DNA of 64,000 bases from Psychrobacter sp. I-STPA10 (GCF_021012795.1 NZ_VFYU01000012.1:124001-188000); one strand, 5' to 3'; positions 30,991 to 41,944 are shown, numbered from the stretch's first letter. Program-made: numbers and translations. Notes: a model not told the origin generated them from the letters alone.

Positions 30991-32265
30991 ATGAAAATAA
31001 AGCTTACTAAAAAGTTTGTAGATACAGTGCCATACGCAAACAATGGCACAGATATTTATATGGATGAGGATCTATCAGGTTTTGCTTTATATGTGGGCAA
31101 ACAAACCAAAAAATACAGATTACATAAACGCATAAATGGTGAGTTACGTCGTGATGAGGTTGAAGAAACACACTTAATTACTCTCACAGAAGCACGTGAA
31201 AAAGCCAAGTTAATGATGGTTAATATCAAAAAGGGGCTAGATGCTTACGATGGTATTAATGCTGAGCCTAAAATACAAGAATCCAATATTAATGTGCCGA
31301 CACTACGAGAGGCTTATAAGTATGTCAAAGAGTCAAAGAAGCGGCTATCAAAACGCACCATAGAAACTTATGATAATCAGATATTATCAAAATTAGAAGA
31401 TTGGCTAGATCTACCATTGAATGATATTAACAAGTCAATGGTTAGCGATATGCATAAAAAAATAAGCAAGACTAGCAAGGCTCAAGCTAATGCTACTATG
31501 CGTGCATTTCGATCAGTATGGAATTATTGCCGAGTAAGTTTTTTAGATGAAAATGAAGAGTATGTTCTTAAAGAACATCCTGTAAGTATTTTAAATGCCA
31601 AAAAGGACTGGCATAACATAAAGCCAAGAACTAGACATGTAGAAGAAGAATATATACAACCCTACTTTAAAACACTGATTGATCATGTTAATGGTAGTTC
31701 TCACAAGTTTGCACCACATAGTAATAATGCTAGGGATATATTAATCATCTTCTTATTTACTGGTGTACGCCTAAACGAAGCCCAGCCACTACGCTGGACG
31801 AATGTTGACTTAAAAGCAGGTAGAGTTGTATTTAAAGCGACTAAAAATGGATCTGACTATCACATGCCCGTCGGCAAAATATTACATGCCATTTTACGCG
31901 AGCGAAAAAAACTCAGCATGGGCGACGAATGGGTATTCCCAAGCAATCTAGCTACAAGCAATGATCACATTAAAGATTTAAGTAAGAGTTATCATCATAT
32001 CTCAAAAAAAGCTGGCTTGCATATTACGCCACATGATTTGCGACGTACATTTGGCACAGTAGCAAACAGCCTTAATGTAAACTATCCTGTACTTAAAAGA
32101 TTACTAAATCATCGTGAAGCCAAAATTACAGATGACGTGACGCTGCAATACATTCAAGTATCACAGCGTCAATTAAGAGATGCTTTAAATGAAATAGAAA
32201 AGTTTTATTGTAAGCATGTCAATATGACTCAAGATGAGGTTATACAAAAACTTTATCCGTATTAG
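30991..32265 (+). CDS. Prophage tyrosine-family integrase
   Basis: 424 residues. The N-terminal arm-binding part (about 1-90, with LTLTEAREKAKLMMVNIKKG style) resembles P4-type integrases; a SAM-like core-binding domain lies at about 105-190. The catalytic domain carries Arg in FTGVRLNEAQPL (about 255), HDLRRTFG (HxxR, about 350), His in LLNHREAK (about 372) and the nucleophile Tyr in LQYIQVSQ (about 390). It lies directly after a tRNA gene and reads inward, as expected for tRNA-targeted integrases. It marks the left border of the prophage. Confidence 0.93.
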   Translation: MKIKLTKKFVDTVPYANNGTDIYMDEDLSGFALYVGKQTKKYRLHKRINGELRRDEVEETHLITLTEAREKAKLMMVNIKKGLDAYDGINAEPKIQESNINVPTLREAYKYVKESKKRLSKRTIETYDNQILSKLEDWLDLPLNDINKSMVSDMHKKISKTSKAQANATMRAFRSVWNYCRVSFLDENEEYVLKEHPVSILNAKKDWHNIKPRTRHVEEEYIQPYFKTLIDHVNGSSHKFAPHSNNARDILIIFLFTGVRLNEAQPLRWTNVDLKAGRVVFKATKNGSDYHMPVGKILHAILRERKKLSMGDEWVFPSNLATSNDHIKDLSKSYHHISKKAGLHITPHDLRRTFGTVANSLNVNYPVLKRLLNHREAKITDDVTLQYIQVSQRQLRDALNEIEKFYCKHVNMTQDEVIQKLYPY

Positions 32266-32287
32266 GGAGGGGAGGAAGCCAACCATA

Positions 32288-32716
32288 TTAAATATAAATA
32301 ATAGGCTCATCAACACTATTGCGACTTTCCATATCTTCATCGTACAACACATAATCACCAGATTCATCATCTAGTGTCCATCTATTGTTAGATACTATCA
32401 CTTTGTTACTCATATCCTCATAGAACATGTCTGCCGCTACAATCGTCTCAGCATCATTAGCCCCACGGTAGACTTGAGCAACCTCATCGTCTTTCTGGCT
32501 ACCCACATTGAAGCCCTGCTTGCGCAACACCTCTTTTAACGCCCACCAGTAAGGACCATATACTCGGTAACGCTGAATATTGCTTTTGAGTCGTGCGTAA
32601 ATAATATTAGAGGCAAACTCAGTAAAATCCACCTCTGGCTTTTTTTTAGCTAGATTTCTTTGTTTTTGGGCAGTTTGCTTACTCAAAAATTCTGGTTCAA
32701 AAATATAATTTTTCAT
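32288..32716 (-). CDS. Hypothetical prophage protein downstream of the DarB-like gene
   Basis: 142 residues, hydrophilic, no signal or membrane segment. The middle has RYRVYGPYWWALKEVLRKQG, an aromatic-rich helix-like stretch. Its start lies two bases after the stop of the giant DarB-like gene, so the two are surely one operon and probably functionally linked, for example co-packaged in the virion. It is convergent with the integrase. I do not recognise the family. Confidence 0.65.
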   Translation of the reverse strand: MKNYIFEPEFLSKQTAQKQRNLAKKKPEVDFTEFASNIIYARLKSNIQRYRVYGPYWWALKEVLRKQGFNVGSQKDDEVAQVYRGANDAETIVAADMFYEDMSNKVIVSNNRWTLDDESGDYVLYDEDMESRNSVDEPIIYI

Positions 32717-32717
32717 A

Positions 32718-35700
32718 CTAACTCACTTTCTCAATTTGTAAATCATTGCTTGCTTGTGGTTTATCTTCAATAAGTTTTAAATATGCTCCATAGCTAATAA
32801 CCCAACACTTATCCCTACCATTCCACAGATATTTTCGATTACCCTTAATTTTAGCACCATAGTTACTGGCATAATCTTTAATATCATCTTTCCATGCTCT
32901 GGTATTACCAGTAATATTGACTAAATCATCAGCTTGCATGGCATCATTAGATGATGTGGATGATTGCTGCATTGATAAATCATGCAGATAATCACTTAAA
33001 TACTCATACTTAGCACCAAGTCTTAGTTTTATCGCTAATAGCCTATCTATCTTATGCTCATCTAAGTCGTCTGGCAGATAAGTACTTTCATAGAAATATT
33101 CTTGATAAAACTGTTTTATAAGTTCATTGAGTGTTGGATTATCTGACTCATTTAATTTGCTAACCATATCAGCAATAATATCATCTATGTTGGTTGGCTT
33201 ATCATTAAGCAATACAACTAATAATGAGTTTATTGCTATCACAGATTCGTCATTAATATCCAGTTTTATATTATTAGCTTTAATAAAGTCAGCAAGCATA
33301 CTACTAACCATACTCTCCAGTGCATAAAATCCATCTCTTACAACTGTCACATGACTATCATGCTCTAATGTAAATGTCTTATTGGTCAAATCGACAACTA
33401 CACCATCTTTTTCATAAGATTCTATAAGCTTATCGGAAAGCAGTGTACTGCTATTTAACATCCAAACAGGTAAAACAAAAGGAAATTTACCATTGATTAA
33501 TTTATGATGATGTCCAACTAAAGCAATTTTAATATCATATATGGGCTGAATATCTTTATCGCGATATTCGGTAACCATAGGTACAGTATTGCTGTACAAA
33601 GGTTCTTGCAAATCACCTTGAGCATGAAGATTATCCTCTATTTGTGCGGCTTGCTTAATATATTCTAGATAATCCTTGTCATCAGGCAAAATTACTTGAG
33701 CATTAGCAAGATTTATATGAGCTCGTTCAGCCTTGCCCTTATGATATCCATCTATTGATATCTGATAGATATTCAAATCATCAGTAATCACAGCCAAAGT
33801 TTCAGTTTCATCATCAACAACAAATGCTTCTTTTTCAACATAAGTATCTCTAACAACCTTTGCCTCACCTTTGACTATTTTTACACCCGCTCCGACTGGT
33901 AGCCCACCAACCTCTTTGGCAATATCATCAATGGCAATGCCCGACTGTTTGATAAGATTTTCTGCCGTCTGCCTGGTTTCATCATACTCCGCTTGATAGT
34001 CACTATCCTCTTTGATAATTACTCCCATGCTATATGAACCTGATAGCAATTTCTCAAATCCATTCTTCCAGAAGCGCCCTTTATCAGATGGCTTAAACTC
34101 TTTATAATTTTGCTCTAACTTATCATATAGATCATCAGCCGTGATAGTCACAGCAACCTTTTCTTTTTCTGGCTCATCAGGCTTGCCATAAGAATAACTA
34201 CGTTCTTGCAACTCCACTGAATCAATGATGGTTTGTAATTTAGCAATGGCAATAGCTTTGGCTGACTGATATTTTTTGATGTCGTTTTGCCTAGTTACCT
34301 CTTTACGACTATTCTTTTGTGAGTTTTGTAGATTTTTAACATTATCACGCACAATGCTTATTACATCAGTAAAATCACGCTCATAAAAACTCTTGATACT
34401 TAGTTTATCTAAAAGCTGACGTTGTTCAGTAATAATATCTAAGTTAATCATTTGTCGACGTTTCGCTGTCTCTACCCTTGCTTTTTGCTCATTTTTCGCC
34501 CTTTGCGCCTGATACTTATCAATGGCATCTTGATCACCAATAGAAGAGATTAAGGCATCTTGTTCTTCGCGTGAGATACCACCAGATACTGCCACTGTGT
34601 TTTTATCATCATTAGACAATACACTACTAATCCACTCATCTTTTTTATTGATCATGGTGCGTTTAAACTCATCAAACGTGCCATCAGCGTCATAATGATA
34701 GATGGTGACTTTATCAGTTTTATTGCCCTGCCTTGCCCCACGTCCATTACGTTGCTCAAGGCTATCTGGGGTCCAACCTGTAGTTAAATGATGGATTGCT
34801 TGCGTACCTTTTTGCAGATTGATACCTACTTCTGCTTTTTTATTGGCAATCACCACTTGATATAAGTTATCTTCACCCATCGCATTAAAGCCATCTTGAA
34901 TATCAATCATTTGGTCAGGCTCATTATTCGTCTGACCTGTAATAATAACGATTTTATTGGCAGACATACCTGCTTGAGTGGTTAATAGACGCTTAATTTT
35001 GTTATGCAAAAACAGATGATCACAAAAGATAATTTGCTTAACAATTTTGCTATTTGTGCCATCATTATGTACACCACGAGGATTTGCCATCTCGTTTTTA
35101 AAGTTTTCTAACATCATAGCTAGTTTGGCTGGTACAGTAACGTCCAGTTTTAATCCTGCTTTATCTGCCATTGCCTCAAATGAGCTTTGTACCTTAGCGT
35201 TAAGCGTATCAATGACAATTCTCTCACGCCCTTGATCCATAATAATACTAGCTTTGATGATAACCTTATAACCAATTAAGGTTTTTACGCCATCAGATGA
35301 CTGCCATTTTTCACTGGCATTATCTGGGTTAGTAAATGGGCTGATACGAGATCGCTCATCACTGTATTTCTTTTTGTTGAAAGTGTTGATGACTTTTTCA
35401 GCAATATTCTTTTGTTCTTTATCAAAATCATAAAATGTGGCTTGATTGCTAAATTCATCATCAGCAATCATCACGTCCATTTTACGAATAAGGTTAAATG
35501 GGTGCGCCATTAACTCATCGGGCTCACCAAACATTCTTTTAACTTGTAGATAGGGGCTATTGGGATTAAAAGGGCTATTGGGGTCTTCTGGAGGTAGTCG
35601 CGCCTCTAATTTATCATTAACAATGGCTTGAGCCATTTTATAGGCTTGTTGAAACAGCTTGATTTTTTCTACCGTGTCATCATCAAGCTTAACCTTTGAT

Positions 35701-38700
35701 GCGACTTCATCACGTTCTGGTATCACCACTGATAAACCCACATCACTGGCATCTTTAATGGTTGCCGTTGAGTTAATCGCATGGCGTAATATCTGTACGT
35801 TACGAATGCCTATAAACACATTTTGCGACCGTTCTCCACCATCAATGGTGGGCACTACTTCCTCCTCAATCTGGCACATCACCTGGATAAAGTCATCTGC
35901 CCCATTAATGCCACCTGCCATGCTGTTAACTGCCCGTCGTCCACCTGCCAGCGACAACATAGAGTAAATTTCTAGGGGTGAGTTGGTGATTGGGGTGGCT
36001 GATAGTAATTGTACTCCATCATTATTAGCTGATAGACTGCGGATATACCATAGCTTAGCTTGTGCGTCCTCACCCCTTGTAGATGTTTGCGACAATGATA
36101 GATATTTGACTTGGCTTTCAGTGTTGGGTGCTGATATGGAATTTTTAAAGGCATGTGCCTCATCAACCACCACACTATCAATGCCCATATCTTCCAAATA
36201 AGGAGCATTGGATTTAATATCAATGGTTTGTATCAGTTCGGCAACCAATCCCTGTGCTTTCTCATCTTCTTTTTTTAACTCATGATGTTCATAAGCGGTA
36301 TCAGTGAATTTAAGATATTTGGCATACTCCTCAATACTGCCCTCTTTTAAGCGAATACGTCGAAATGCTTCATAGGTCACAAACACCTTGCGGTACTTGC
36401 CATTGATTGCCTCTAATAAATCCTCATCATATTTATTAGAATATACCCGAAAGCCATCACCTTTTTGGCGTAAGCCAACAAAGATACAATCGTCCATATT
36501 CTCAAAGGCAAATTGCGCCTCTTTTCGCCAGTTTGATAACACACTATTTGGCACAACAAATAAAGTTTTTTGCTTAGCACCAATATTATGTACATGCTGG
36601 GTACTAGCTAAGGCAGAAAAGGTTTTACCAAGCCCTACCCCCATGCCATTAATACCACCAAAATACCGTCCTTGACTGCGGACAAAGGCGTTTTGATAGC
36701 CATGTAAGGATAATTCTGGATTAAGCCCTGCAATATCAATCGGACTTTCATCGCTATTTTGAGTAAAGTACAAATTGTCATCGCTGTTGGCTTTTTGGTC
36801 TAACTCTAACATTAACTTATCATTGGCTTTTACCCACGCATTAAACTGTACATTGGCTTTATTAATATCTTCAGATAGCCAGTCCAATGCTTCACGATCC
36901 GACATTCCTAACTTAATACCGCCTAAAGTAATCGTGCCTTTTGCCAACCAATCACCAATACGATTATATAACTTCTCACTGTCATACAAGTTACTTCCAG
37001 ATACATCAATATCAGGCGTACCCCGCCCATATTCATCATAAGATACGTAAGCATCTTTATGTACAAACTGCTTTAAAAACTTAACCTTAGTTTCAGCATC
37101 AATTAGTGGTGAACGTAGGTCAAACTGCATTTTACGGAAGTCAATACGGTGCACTTGTTGCCGCGCCACAGCTTTTTGAGCAATCAATTTAGCTTTGATA
37201 TCTTCATCAGTCGCTTTACTAATTTGACTATCTATGTCCCTTAAGCGTTCTGCTAAATTACCCACCAAAAAGTCATCAGCATGGATAACTTGACTGCCAT
37301 CATGATTGATAAACCAGTTATCATCACGTAATGGGTCAATTTCTGGGTAAAGTTCGGCAAGTTGTTCACGGCTTAGATAGAGGCTTTTGTTTTCATACTG
37401 CATACGTGCCATTTTATTCTCATAGCTATTTGCACTATCGCCTGTATCAATCGTAGTATCAACATCTCCACGCCATGTACTGCTATACTTACCTTTTTGG
37501 TAATGCAAGCCAATAAGTTTCCATGCTTGTTTGGCTTGCCCTGTCAGTTTGCTATTTTTGCCATCTAAATAAGCAGTTTTCATCGCCTCGGTTAAATCTG
37601 GGGCATGATTGACATAATCATATCCATAACCATGTTTGGCAATAGTATCCTCAATCGCTTTTGCCAAGGCGATACATTGCCATGTTGCTTGTAGATTATT
37701 GCGAGTAGCAGATTTTTTAGTATTATCAATCAATGCCATCATACGGCTATCAATCAAATCACGCTGATTAGTAGATTGACAATAAGCCAGAAGTTCTTCT
37801 ATTTGCTGCCATGTTACTTCATTGATTACTACGCCAGTAGCATCACTCAAATTGGCTAACAATGATTGCATTTCTCGGTCTGTATCAGTAACGACATTCT
37901 CAGTTTCATGCCAAACACCATCGCGGTATGTCAACTGTTTGCCATTTTGAAATACCGTATCACCATTGTGATACTGGATAAATGTTGGCTCACTGGCATT
38001 AAGTAGTTGCCAATCAATACGACTATCTCCGAACTTAGTCATCATTTTGGCAATTTCACTGGTAGGCTTGGTGCTAACAACCTTATCTGCTAATTTGCCA
38101 AAGCGGTCTGTAACCTGTTTAACTTCACCCAAAATAAAGTGTTTGCCTGTTTTTTCAAAGTATTTACCGCTTAAATATTCGTCCCATAGCACATTACTGG
38201 TGGTTAAGGTATCTAACTCACCTGATTTATATAATTCATCAATGGCATCTAGCGCATCACTGCTGTGCTTGCGATAAACCACCACATCAGTAATTACATC
38301 AGCTCCCGTTTGGCTAAAGACACTATTAGGCAGACGATATGCCCCCATAAACTCAGCTTTGAGGCTGGTAAGTTTGCGTAGCTTTTGATGGCTGGATTTT
38401 TTACCTGATACTACTGCTGTGGGAGTGATGAAGATGGCTAAACCACCTGGTTTGATTTTTTCGAGTGAACGTAGGATAAAATAGTTTTCTAAGCTTTCAT
38501 TTTGATAGGCATTATCTAACAAACGGTTTGCCCCGCGTGCCGTTTTACTGCCAAATGGCACATTGGTAATTACCATATCTTGACTGTTATCGTCAATACG
38601 TGACGCTTCTTGCTCAAATGGGGCAACCACGGTATGACTACGTTTACCATCGTTTAATATTTTGGCAATACCGCCAGAGGTTTCGTCTAGCTCAACACTA

Positions 38701-40376
38701 TCAATAATTGCCGTTTGAGGGCTAGTAGCAGTAAAAATACCCGTACCTGCCGATGGGTCAAGTACCTGACCACCTGTAAAACCCATTTGTTTGGCCAACT
38801 CCCACATACCAGAGGCAAGCTCTTTGGGGGTGTAGTATTCATAAGCACTACCCCGCTTACCATCACGCCCCGTTAACCCGCCACCATTGCCTGTATATTT
38901 TGCTAAGGTTTCAATTTGCTCATCAGTTAAGTCAGATCGAGTTAAGCCTTTTGTTTTAATTTGCTCTAATAATTCAATAGCTCGGTTATTGCTTTTTTGG
39001 CGTGTGGCTTGAGTAGTAGGAGTATCTATACTATTACGATTATATGGAGACGCACCTATGCTAGTGGAAGTTATGTTATCTGGCTCTTTGTCATCATCTT
39101 TGTCTAATGGTTGATTTATCCCTTTCAATAAAGATTGCAAATCAGATAAATCACTCAATAAATCATATTTACCTATCTCATCAATGCTAACCCATGCAAA
39201 CCCTTGTAATTCCCCTTTTTGTAATTTTACAGTGACATCATCACCCACATTAGCAACAAAACGATGGGAAGTATTACCATTTTCTAATCGCTTACTATCA
39301 ATAGCTTTAAGCTTTGATGGGCTAATCTTAATTCCAGTTTCCTCAAATAACTCTCGACTAGCCCCCTCAGCACTGCTTTCCCCTTCTTCAATCTTTCCAC
39401 CAGGTATCCACCACTTATTCGGCATAAAATCATCATCGGCATTACGCTGAACTAGCAAGATATGATTGTCTTGGTTAATAACCAAAACATCACCATAATT
39501 TAATGAATCTTCTGCATGATTATCATCAATCAGTTCTACTTCCAAACTATCTAGCAATACTTCAAATATAGTGGCATTGGTTGTTTTATCAGTGAGTTTA
39601 TCAAATTGGTTGACTTCATTGTTAAGCTGTGGTGTAATAAATAAAAGCTCATCACAGTACCTCATACTGGGTCGATTTTTTAAATCGAACTTGTTCAGTT
39701 TACGAGATAAACATGATGAGTTTTCTTTATTTTGTAAGCTATCAAGCTGTTGTGAAGCAATATAGTAAGCAGAATTTCCTCCATCTATACGCTCACCAAT
39801 TTTAATTCTTGCCAAATAAGTTTTGCTATCAATTTGTATTTTTTTACTAAACTCATAGAAAGCAATAAAACTATCACTACGGTCTTTATTTAATTCTTCT
39901 CTATCTCCAACACTACCCTGTAATAATATCTCTGGAATGCGAGGTATAGCTAATGCTATAGCTTCACGATTTGCTCGTGATGTCATCTTACCTTTTGCCT
40001 TACTATTTAGTAGAACATAACCTAATGTTGTTTTGACAGCATAGCCTTGTAATTTTTCAGCAAAATAAGTTGCAGATGCTGTCTTTAAATTACCTTGTTT
40101 AGATTTCAAAATAACTTGGAAATCCTTATCTGCCTTTTTACTATCCCACGAATGTATAACTTTAAAGCTAGCAGGCAAAACCGCCTCCTTTGGCTCTACC
40201 GATGTTGTCTGTGAGACTTCCTGTTTGTCTTGTACTGCATATACCCCCAACTTTTGTAGCTCAAGTGCCACCTGCTTACTAGCACGTATTCGCGCCACCG
40301 CATTATCTGCATTTTTAAGCTGTAACATGGCTTGTTTTAAGGGTTTAAGCTTTTTAATTCTTTCAAGTGCAGACAT
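32718..40376 (-). CDS. DarB-like polyvalent anti-restriction protein: Nudix + N6-adenine methylase + SF2 helicase
   Basis: About 2552 residues from an ATG with GGA 7 bases upstream; longer starts to 40475 lack an SD. Order: an N-terminal part resembling domains of phage polyvalent proteins (about 65-215); a full Nudix hydrolase with box GGKIEEGESSAEG..RELFEETGI (about 326-348); an N6-adenine methylase with motif I VLDPSAGTGIF (about 538-548) and catalytic NVPFG (605-609); an SF2 helicase with GVGLGKT (about 1246-1252), DEAH (about 1405) and SATP (about 1459), then a motif VI-like RNGRGARQGN. The long C-terminus is unassigned. Phage P1 DarB, which is packaged and protects incoming DNA from type I restriction, has the methylase-helicase plan. 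The extra Nudix domain is unusual. Confidence 0.85.
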   Translation of the reverse strand: MSALERIKKLKPLKQAMLQLKNADNAVARIRASKQVALELQKLGVYAVQDKQEVSQTTSVEPKEAVLPASFKVIHSWDSKKADKDFQVILKSKQGNLKTASATYFAEKLQGYAVKTTLGYVLLNSKAKGKMTSRANREAIALAIPRIPEILLQGSVGDREELNKDRSDSFIAFYEFSKKIQIDSKTYLARIKIGERIDGGNSAYYIASQQLDSLQNKENSSCLSRKLNKFDLKNRPSMRYCDELLFITPQLNNEVNQFDKLTDKTTNATIFEVLLDSLEVELIDDNHAEDSLNYGDVLVINQDNHILLVQRNADDDFMPNKWWIPGGKIEEGESSAEGASRELFEETGIKISPSKLKAIDSKRLENGNTSHRFVANVGDDVTVKLQKGELQGFAWVSIDEIGKYDLLSDLSDLQSLLKGINQPLDKDDDKEPDNITSTSIGASPYNRNSIDTPTTQATRQKSNNRAIELLEQIKTKGLTRSDLTDEQIETLAKYTGNGGGLTGRDGKRGSAYEYYTPKELASGMWELAKQMGFTGGQVLDPSAGTGIFTATSPQTAIIDSVELDETSGGIAKILNDGKRSHTVVAPFEQEASRIDDNSQDMVITNVPFGSKTARGANRLLDNAYQNESLENYFILRSLEKIKPGGLAIFITPTAVVSGKKSSHQKLRKLTSLKAEFMGAYRLPNSVFSQTGADVITDVVVYRKHSSDALDAIDELYKSGELDTLTTSNVLWDEYLSGKYFEKTGKHFILGEVKQVTDRFGKLADKVVSTKPTSEIAKMMTKFGDSRIDWQLLNASEPTFIQYHNGDTVFQNGKQLTYRDGVWHETENVVTDTDREMQSLLANLSDATGVVINEVTWQQIEELLAYCQSTNQRDLIDSRMMALIDNTKKSATRNNLQATWQCIALAKAIEDTIAKHGYGYDYVNHAPDLTEAMKTAYLDGKNSKLTGQAKQAWKLIGLHYQKGKYSSTWRGDVDTTIDTGDSANSYENKMARMQYENKSLYLSREQLAELYPEIDPLRDDNWFINHDGSQVIHADDFLVGNLAERLRDIDSQISKATDEDIKAKLIAQKAVARQQVHRIDFRKMQFDLRSPLIDAETKVKFLKQFVHKDAYVSYDEYGRGTPDIDVSGSNLYDSEKLYNRIGDWLAKGTITLGGIKLGMSDREALDWLSEDINKANVQFNAWVKANDKLMLELDQKANSDDNLYFTQNSDESPIDIAGLNPELSLHGYQNAFVRSQGRYFGGINGMGVGLGKTFSALASTQHVHNIGAKQKTLFVVPNSVLSNWRKEAQFAFENMDDCIFVGLRQKGDGFRVYSNKYDEDLLEAINGKYRKVFVTYEAFRRIRLKEGSIEEYAKYLKFTDTAYEHHELKKEDEKAQGLVAELIQTIDIKSNAPYLEDMGIDSVVVDEAHAFKNSISAPNTESQVKYLSLSQTSTRGEDAQAKLWYIRSLSANNDGVQLLSATPITNSPLEIYSMLSLAGGRRAVNSMAGGINGADDFIQVMCQIEEEVVPTIDGGERSQNVFIGIRNVQILRHAINSTATIKDASDVGLSVVIPERDEVASKVKLDDDTVEKIKLFQQAYKMAQAIVNDKLEARLPPEDPNSPFNPNSPYLQVKRMFGEPDELMAHPFNLIRKMDVMIADDEFSNQATFYDFDKEQKNIAEKVINTFNKKKYSDERSRISPFTNPDNASEKWQSSDGVKTLIGYKVIIKASIIMDQGRERIVIDTLNAKVQSSFEAMADKAGLKLDVTVPAKLAMMLENFKNEMANPRGVHNDGTNSKIVKQIIFCDHLFLHNKIKRLLTTQAGMSANKIVIITGQTNNEPDQMIDIQDGFNAMGEDNLYQVVIANKKAEVGINLQKGTQAIHHLTTGWTPDSLEQRNGRGARQGNKTDKVTIYHYDADGTFDEFKRTMINKKDEWISSVLSNDDKNTVAVSGGISREEQDALISSIGDQDAIDKYQAQRAKNEQKARVETAKRRQMINLDIITEQRQLLDKLSIKSFYERDFTDVISIVRDNVKNLQNSQKNSRKEVTRQNDIKKYQSAKAIAIAKLQTIIDSVELQERSYSYGKPDEPEKEKVAVTITADDLYDKLEQNYKEFKPSDKGRFWKNGFEKLLSGSYSMGVIIKEDSDYQAEYDETRQTAENLIKQSGIAIDDIAKEVGGLPVGAGVKIVKGEAKVVRDTYVEKEAFVVDDETETLAVITDDLNIYQISIDGYHKGKAERAHINLANAQVILPDDKDYLEYIKQAAQIEDNLHAQGDLQEPLYSNTVPMVTEYRDKDIQPIYDIKIALVGHHHKLINGKFPFVLPVWMLNSSTLLSDKLIESYEKDGVVVDLTNKTFTLEHDSHVTVVRDGFYALESMVSSMLADFIKANNIKLDINDESVIAINSLLVVLLNDKPTNIDDIIADMVSKLNESDNPTLNELIKQFYQEYFYESTYLPDDLDEHKIDRLLAIKLRLGAKYEYLSDYLHDLSMQQSSTSSNDAMQADDLVNITGNTRAWKDDIKDYASNYGAKIKGNRKYLWNGRDKCWVISYGAYLKLIEDKPQASNDLQIEKVS

Positions 40377-40629
40377 ATTCAATTCCATCACAGTTAACAA
40401 AGTAATGAAGTTATTATCGCAGTCTCTATCACTTGAGTTTTCAGGTGTTCCTAAAGCAAGTAGGGTTTGTGTCACTTTATTTATTTAATATTAAGTTTTA
40501 CTAGAAACGATTGCTGAGACTGTACATATAGTATAGTATTATAGTTGTGGTATAACGATATGGCTGAAAAAGCAGCCTGACAAGCTAGGTTGTTATCATA
40601 AATAAGTCAATTCTTAAAGAAAATATAAT

Positions 40630-41574
40630 ATGACTGCACCTCAAGCACAGACTAAACTTAATGATTTAAGCGAATTCATGAATAGTTATGAAGGGCTTGT
40701 AAATCCTAAGAAATTAGAGTGGCATCGTTGGCTCAAAGATGCTCAGGCACTTCGTATAAATGATCCTGCTGAAGGTTATTTAATGGAAGGGTTAGTGTAT
40801 CGAGCACAAGGGAAAATTGCTAAGGGTTTGGAGTATCTAACAAAATCTTATAGACTCGATAAGATGGTTGCTGGTAAAAATTATGCGTTTATGCTGGCTG
40901 AGAATGGGCTACATAGTGAAGCAGAGTTGGCATTTTTGCAGTTACTAGAAATTAATAGAGCTGACTCTAGTTTATTAGAGGGTCTATTACTTAGTGTGCA
41001 TCGAACTTTGAATAAAGATAGTTTAATGAAAGCAATTAAATTATTTTGTCCAACCAATCCTGTTGCTGACAAAGTCAGGGCTGATGCTTTTGTTCTTATA
41101 GAAGAGATAGATGCTGAGATAGCTAGCTTAGAAATGTTGGATATTCCTATTGAGGCATACAGAGAGTTTTGGGAAATAGTAGATAAAACTAAAAATAAGT
41201 ATTACATGGGTAACACTAAAGTTATTATTGAGCATCAGACAGATGAGTTTGGTAAGTCATTATTAATTGAAGATGTTTTGCCTAATGTCAGTGCTGAGGA
41301 TTGTGCAAGACTAAATTATGAGCTAGAGAAAGCGATTAATAATGAATACCTATCAGATATATATCGGAAAACAAACTTTAAGTTTACACCATGGATAAAA
41401 GAGCAAGAGACTAATACTCAAAGTCAGCCAGAGACTACTAGTGTGAGAGAGATGCCAGAACCATTTGACTTCGATTTAGAGCGTATGGAAAAAATGCTAG
41501 ATACGGAGTTTGTAGAAGTGCCTCATTTTAATACCGATGAAGAGCTGATTGCTTGGATTGAGGATGGTGCATGA
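40630..41574 (+). CDS. Helical-repeat protein, probable antitoxin partner
   Basis: 314 residues, cytoplasmic, acidic. Residues about 50-140 read like TPR-type helical pairs (EGYLMEGLVYRAQGKIAKGL, then MLAENGLHSEAELAFLQLL). The C-terminus is very acidic (FDLERMEKMLDTEF.. TDEELIAWIEDGA), as toxin-neutralising tails often are. Its stop overlaps the start of the next gene by ATGA, so the two are translationally coupled. Together with the YafO-like product downstream it looks like an atypical toxin-antitoxin pair, with a far longer antitoxin than usual. That role is inference from order and composition. Confidence 0.55.
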   Translation: MTAPQAQTKLNDLSEFMNSYEGLVNPKKLEWHRWLKDAQALRINDPAEGYLMEGLVYRAQGKIAKGLEYLTKSYRLDKMVAGKNYAFMLAENGLHSEAELAFLQLLEINRADSSLLEGLLLSVHRTLNKDSLMKAIKLFCPTNPVADKVRADAFVLIEEIDAEIASLEMLDIPIEAYREFWEIVDKTKNKYYMGNTKVIIEHQTDEFGKSLLIEDVLPNVSAEDCARLNYELEKAINNEYLSDIYRKTNFKFTPWIKEQETNTQSQPETTSVREMPEPFDFDLERMEKMLDTEFVEVPHFNTDEELIAWIEDGA

Positions 41575-41942
41575 TAAAGGTTGAAATGGGAGAGGCTTTT
41601 CGTTCAGAATTTTCAAACTATCCTAGTTCAGATAAACTAAAAATTGCTCAATTTATCCGTCATGTTAAGCAATATGGATTTGAAGGGTTAGAGGGTAAAA
41701 ATAGACGTTCTGATGGTTTTTCAAATGATGACCCTTTATTTACACAAAAGATGGATTTGGTAAAAAAGTATAATTTGTGGCATTACCATATTGGTATTCC
41801 TAATTATGAGAAGTCATACTCAGGAGATTATAAAACTTCTGAATATGTGTTGCACTATATGAAAGGGGATGATTATATTAGAATTGTTGATATATCACCC
41901 CATCCACCATTCAAGTTACCAGATGAAAGTTATTTAAAATAA
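41571..41942 (+). CDS. Putative YafO/RelE-like toxin
   Basis: 123 residues, basic N-terminal part. The layout KIAQFIRHVKQYGFEGLEGK, LWHYHIG, EYVLHYMKG, YIRIVDISPHPPF resembles the YafO branch of RelE-type mRNA interferases (an HxH strand, a strand ending in Y, and a Pro/His-rich end). Resemblance is by eye only. It overlaps the upstream gene by four bases and is followed by its own terminator, so the pair forms a closed two-gene operon within the prophage. It could stabilise the prophage or limit superinfecting phage. Confidence 0.55.
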   Translation: MIKVEMGEAFRSEFSNYPSSDKLKIAQFIRHVKQYGFEGLEGKNRRSDGFSNDDPLFTQKMDLVKKYNLWHYHIGIPNYEKSYSGDYKTSEYVLHYMKGDDYIRIVDISPHPPFKLPDESYLK

Positions 41943-41944
41943 AC

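Noticed and set aside
32718-40475. A frameshift or fusion error explaining the giant DarB-like frame
   Set aside because: Domain order is continuous, there are no internal stops and similar giant polyvalent phage proteins are known.
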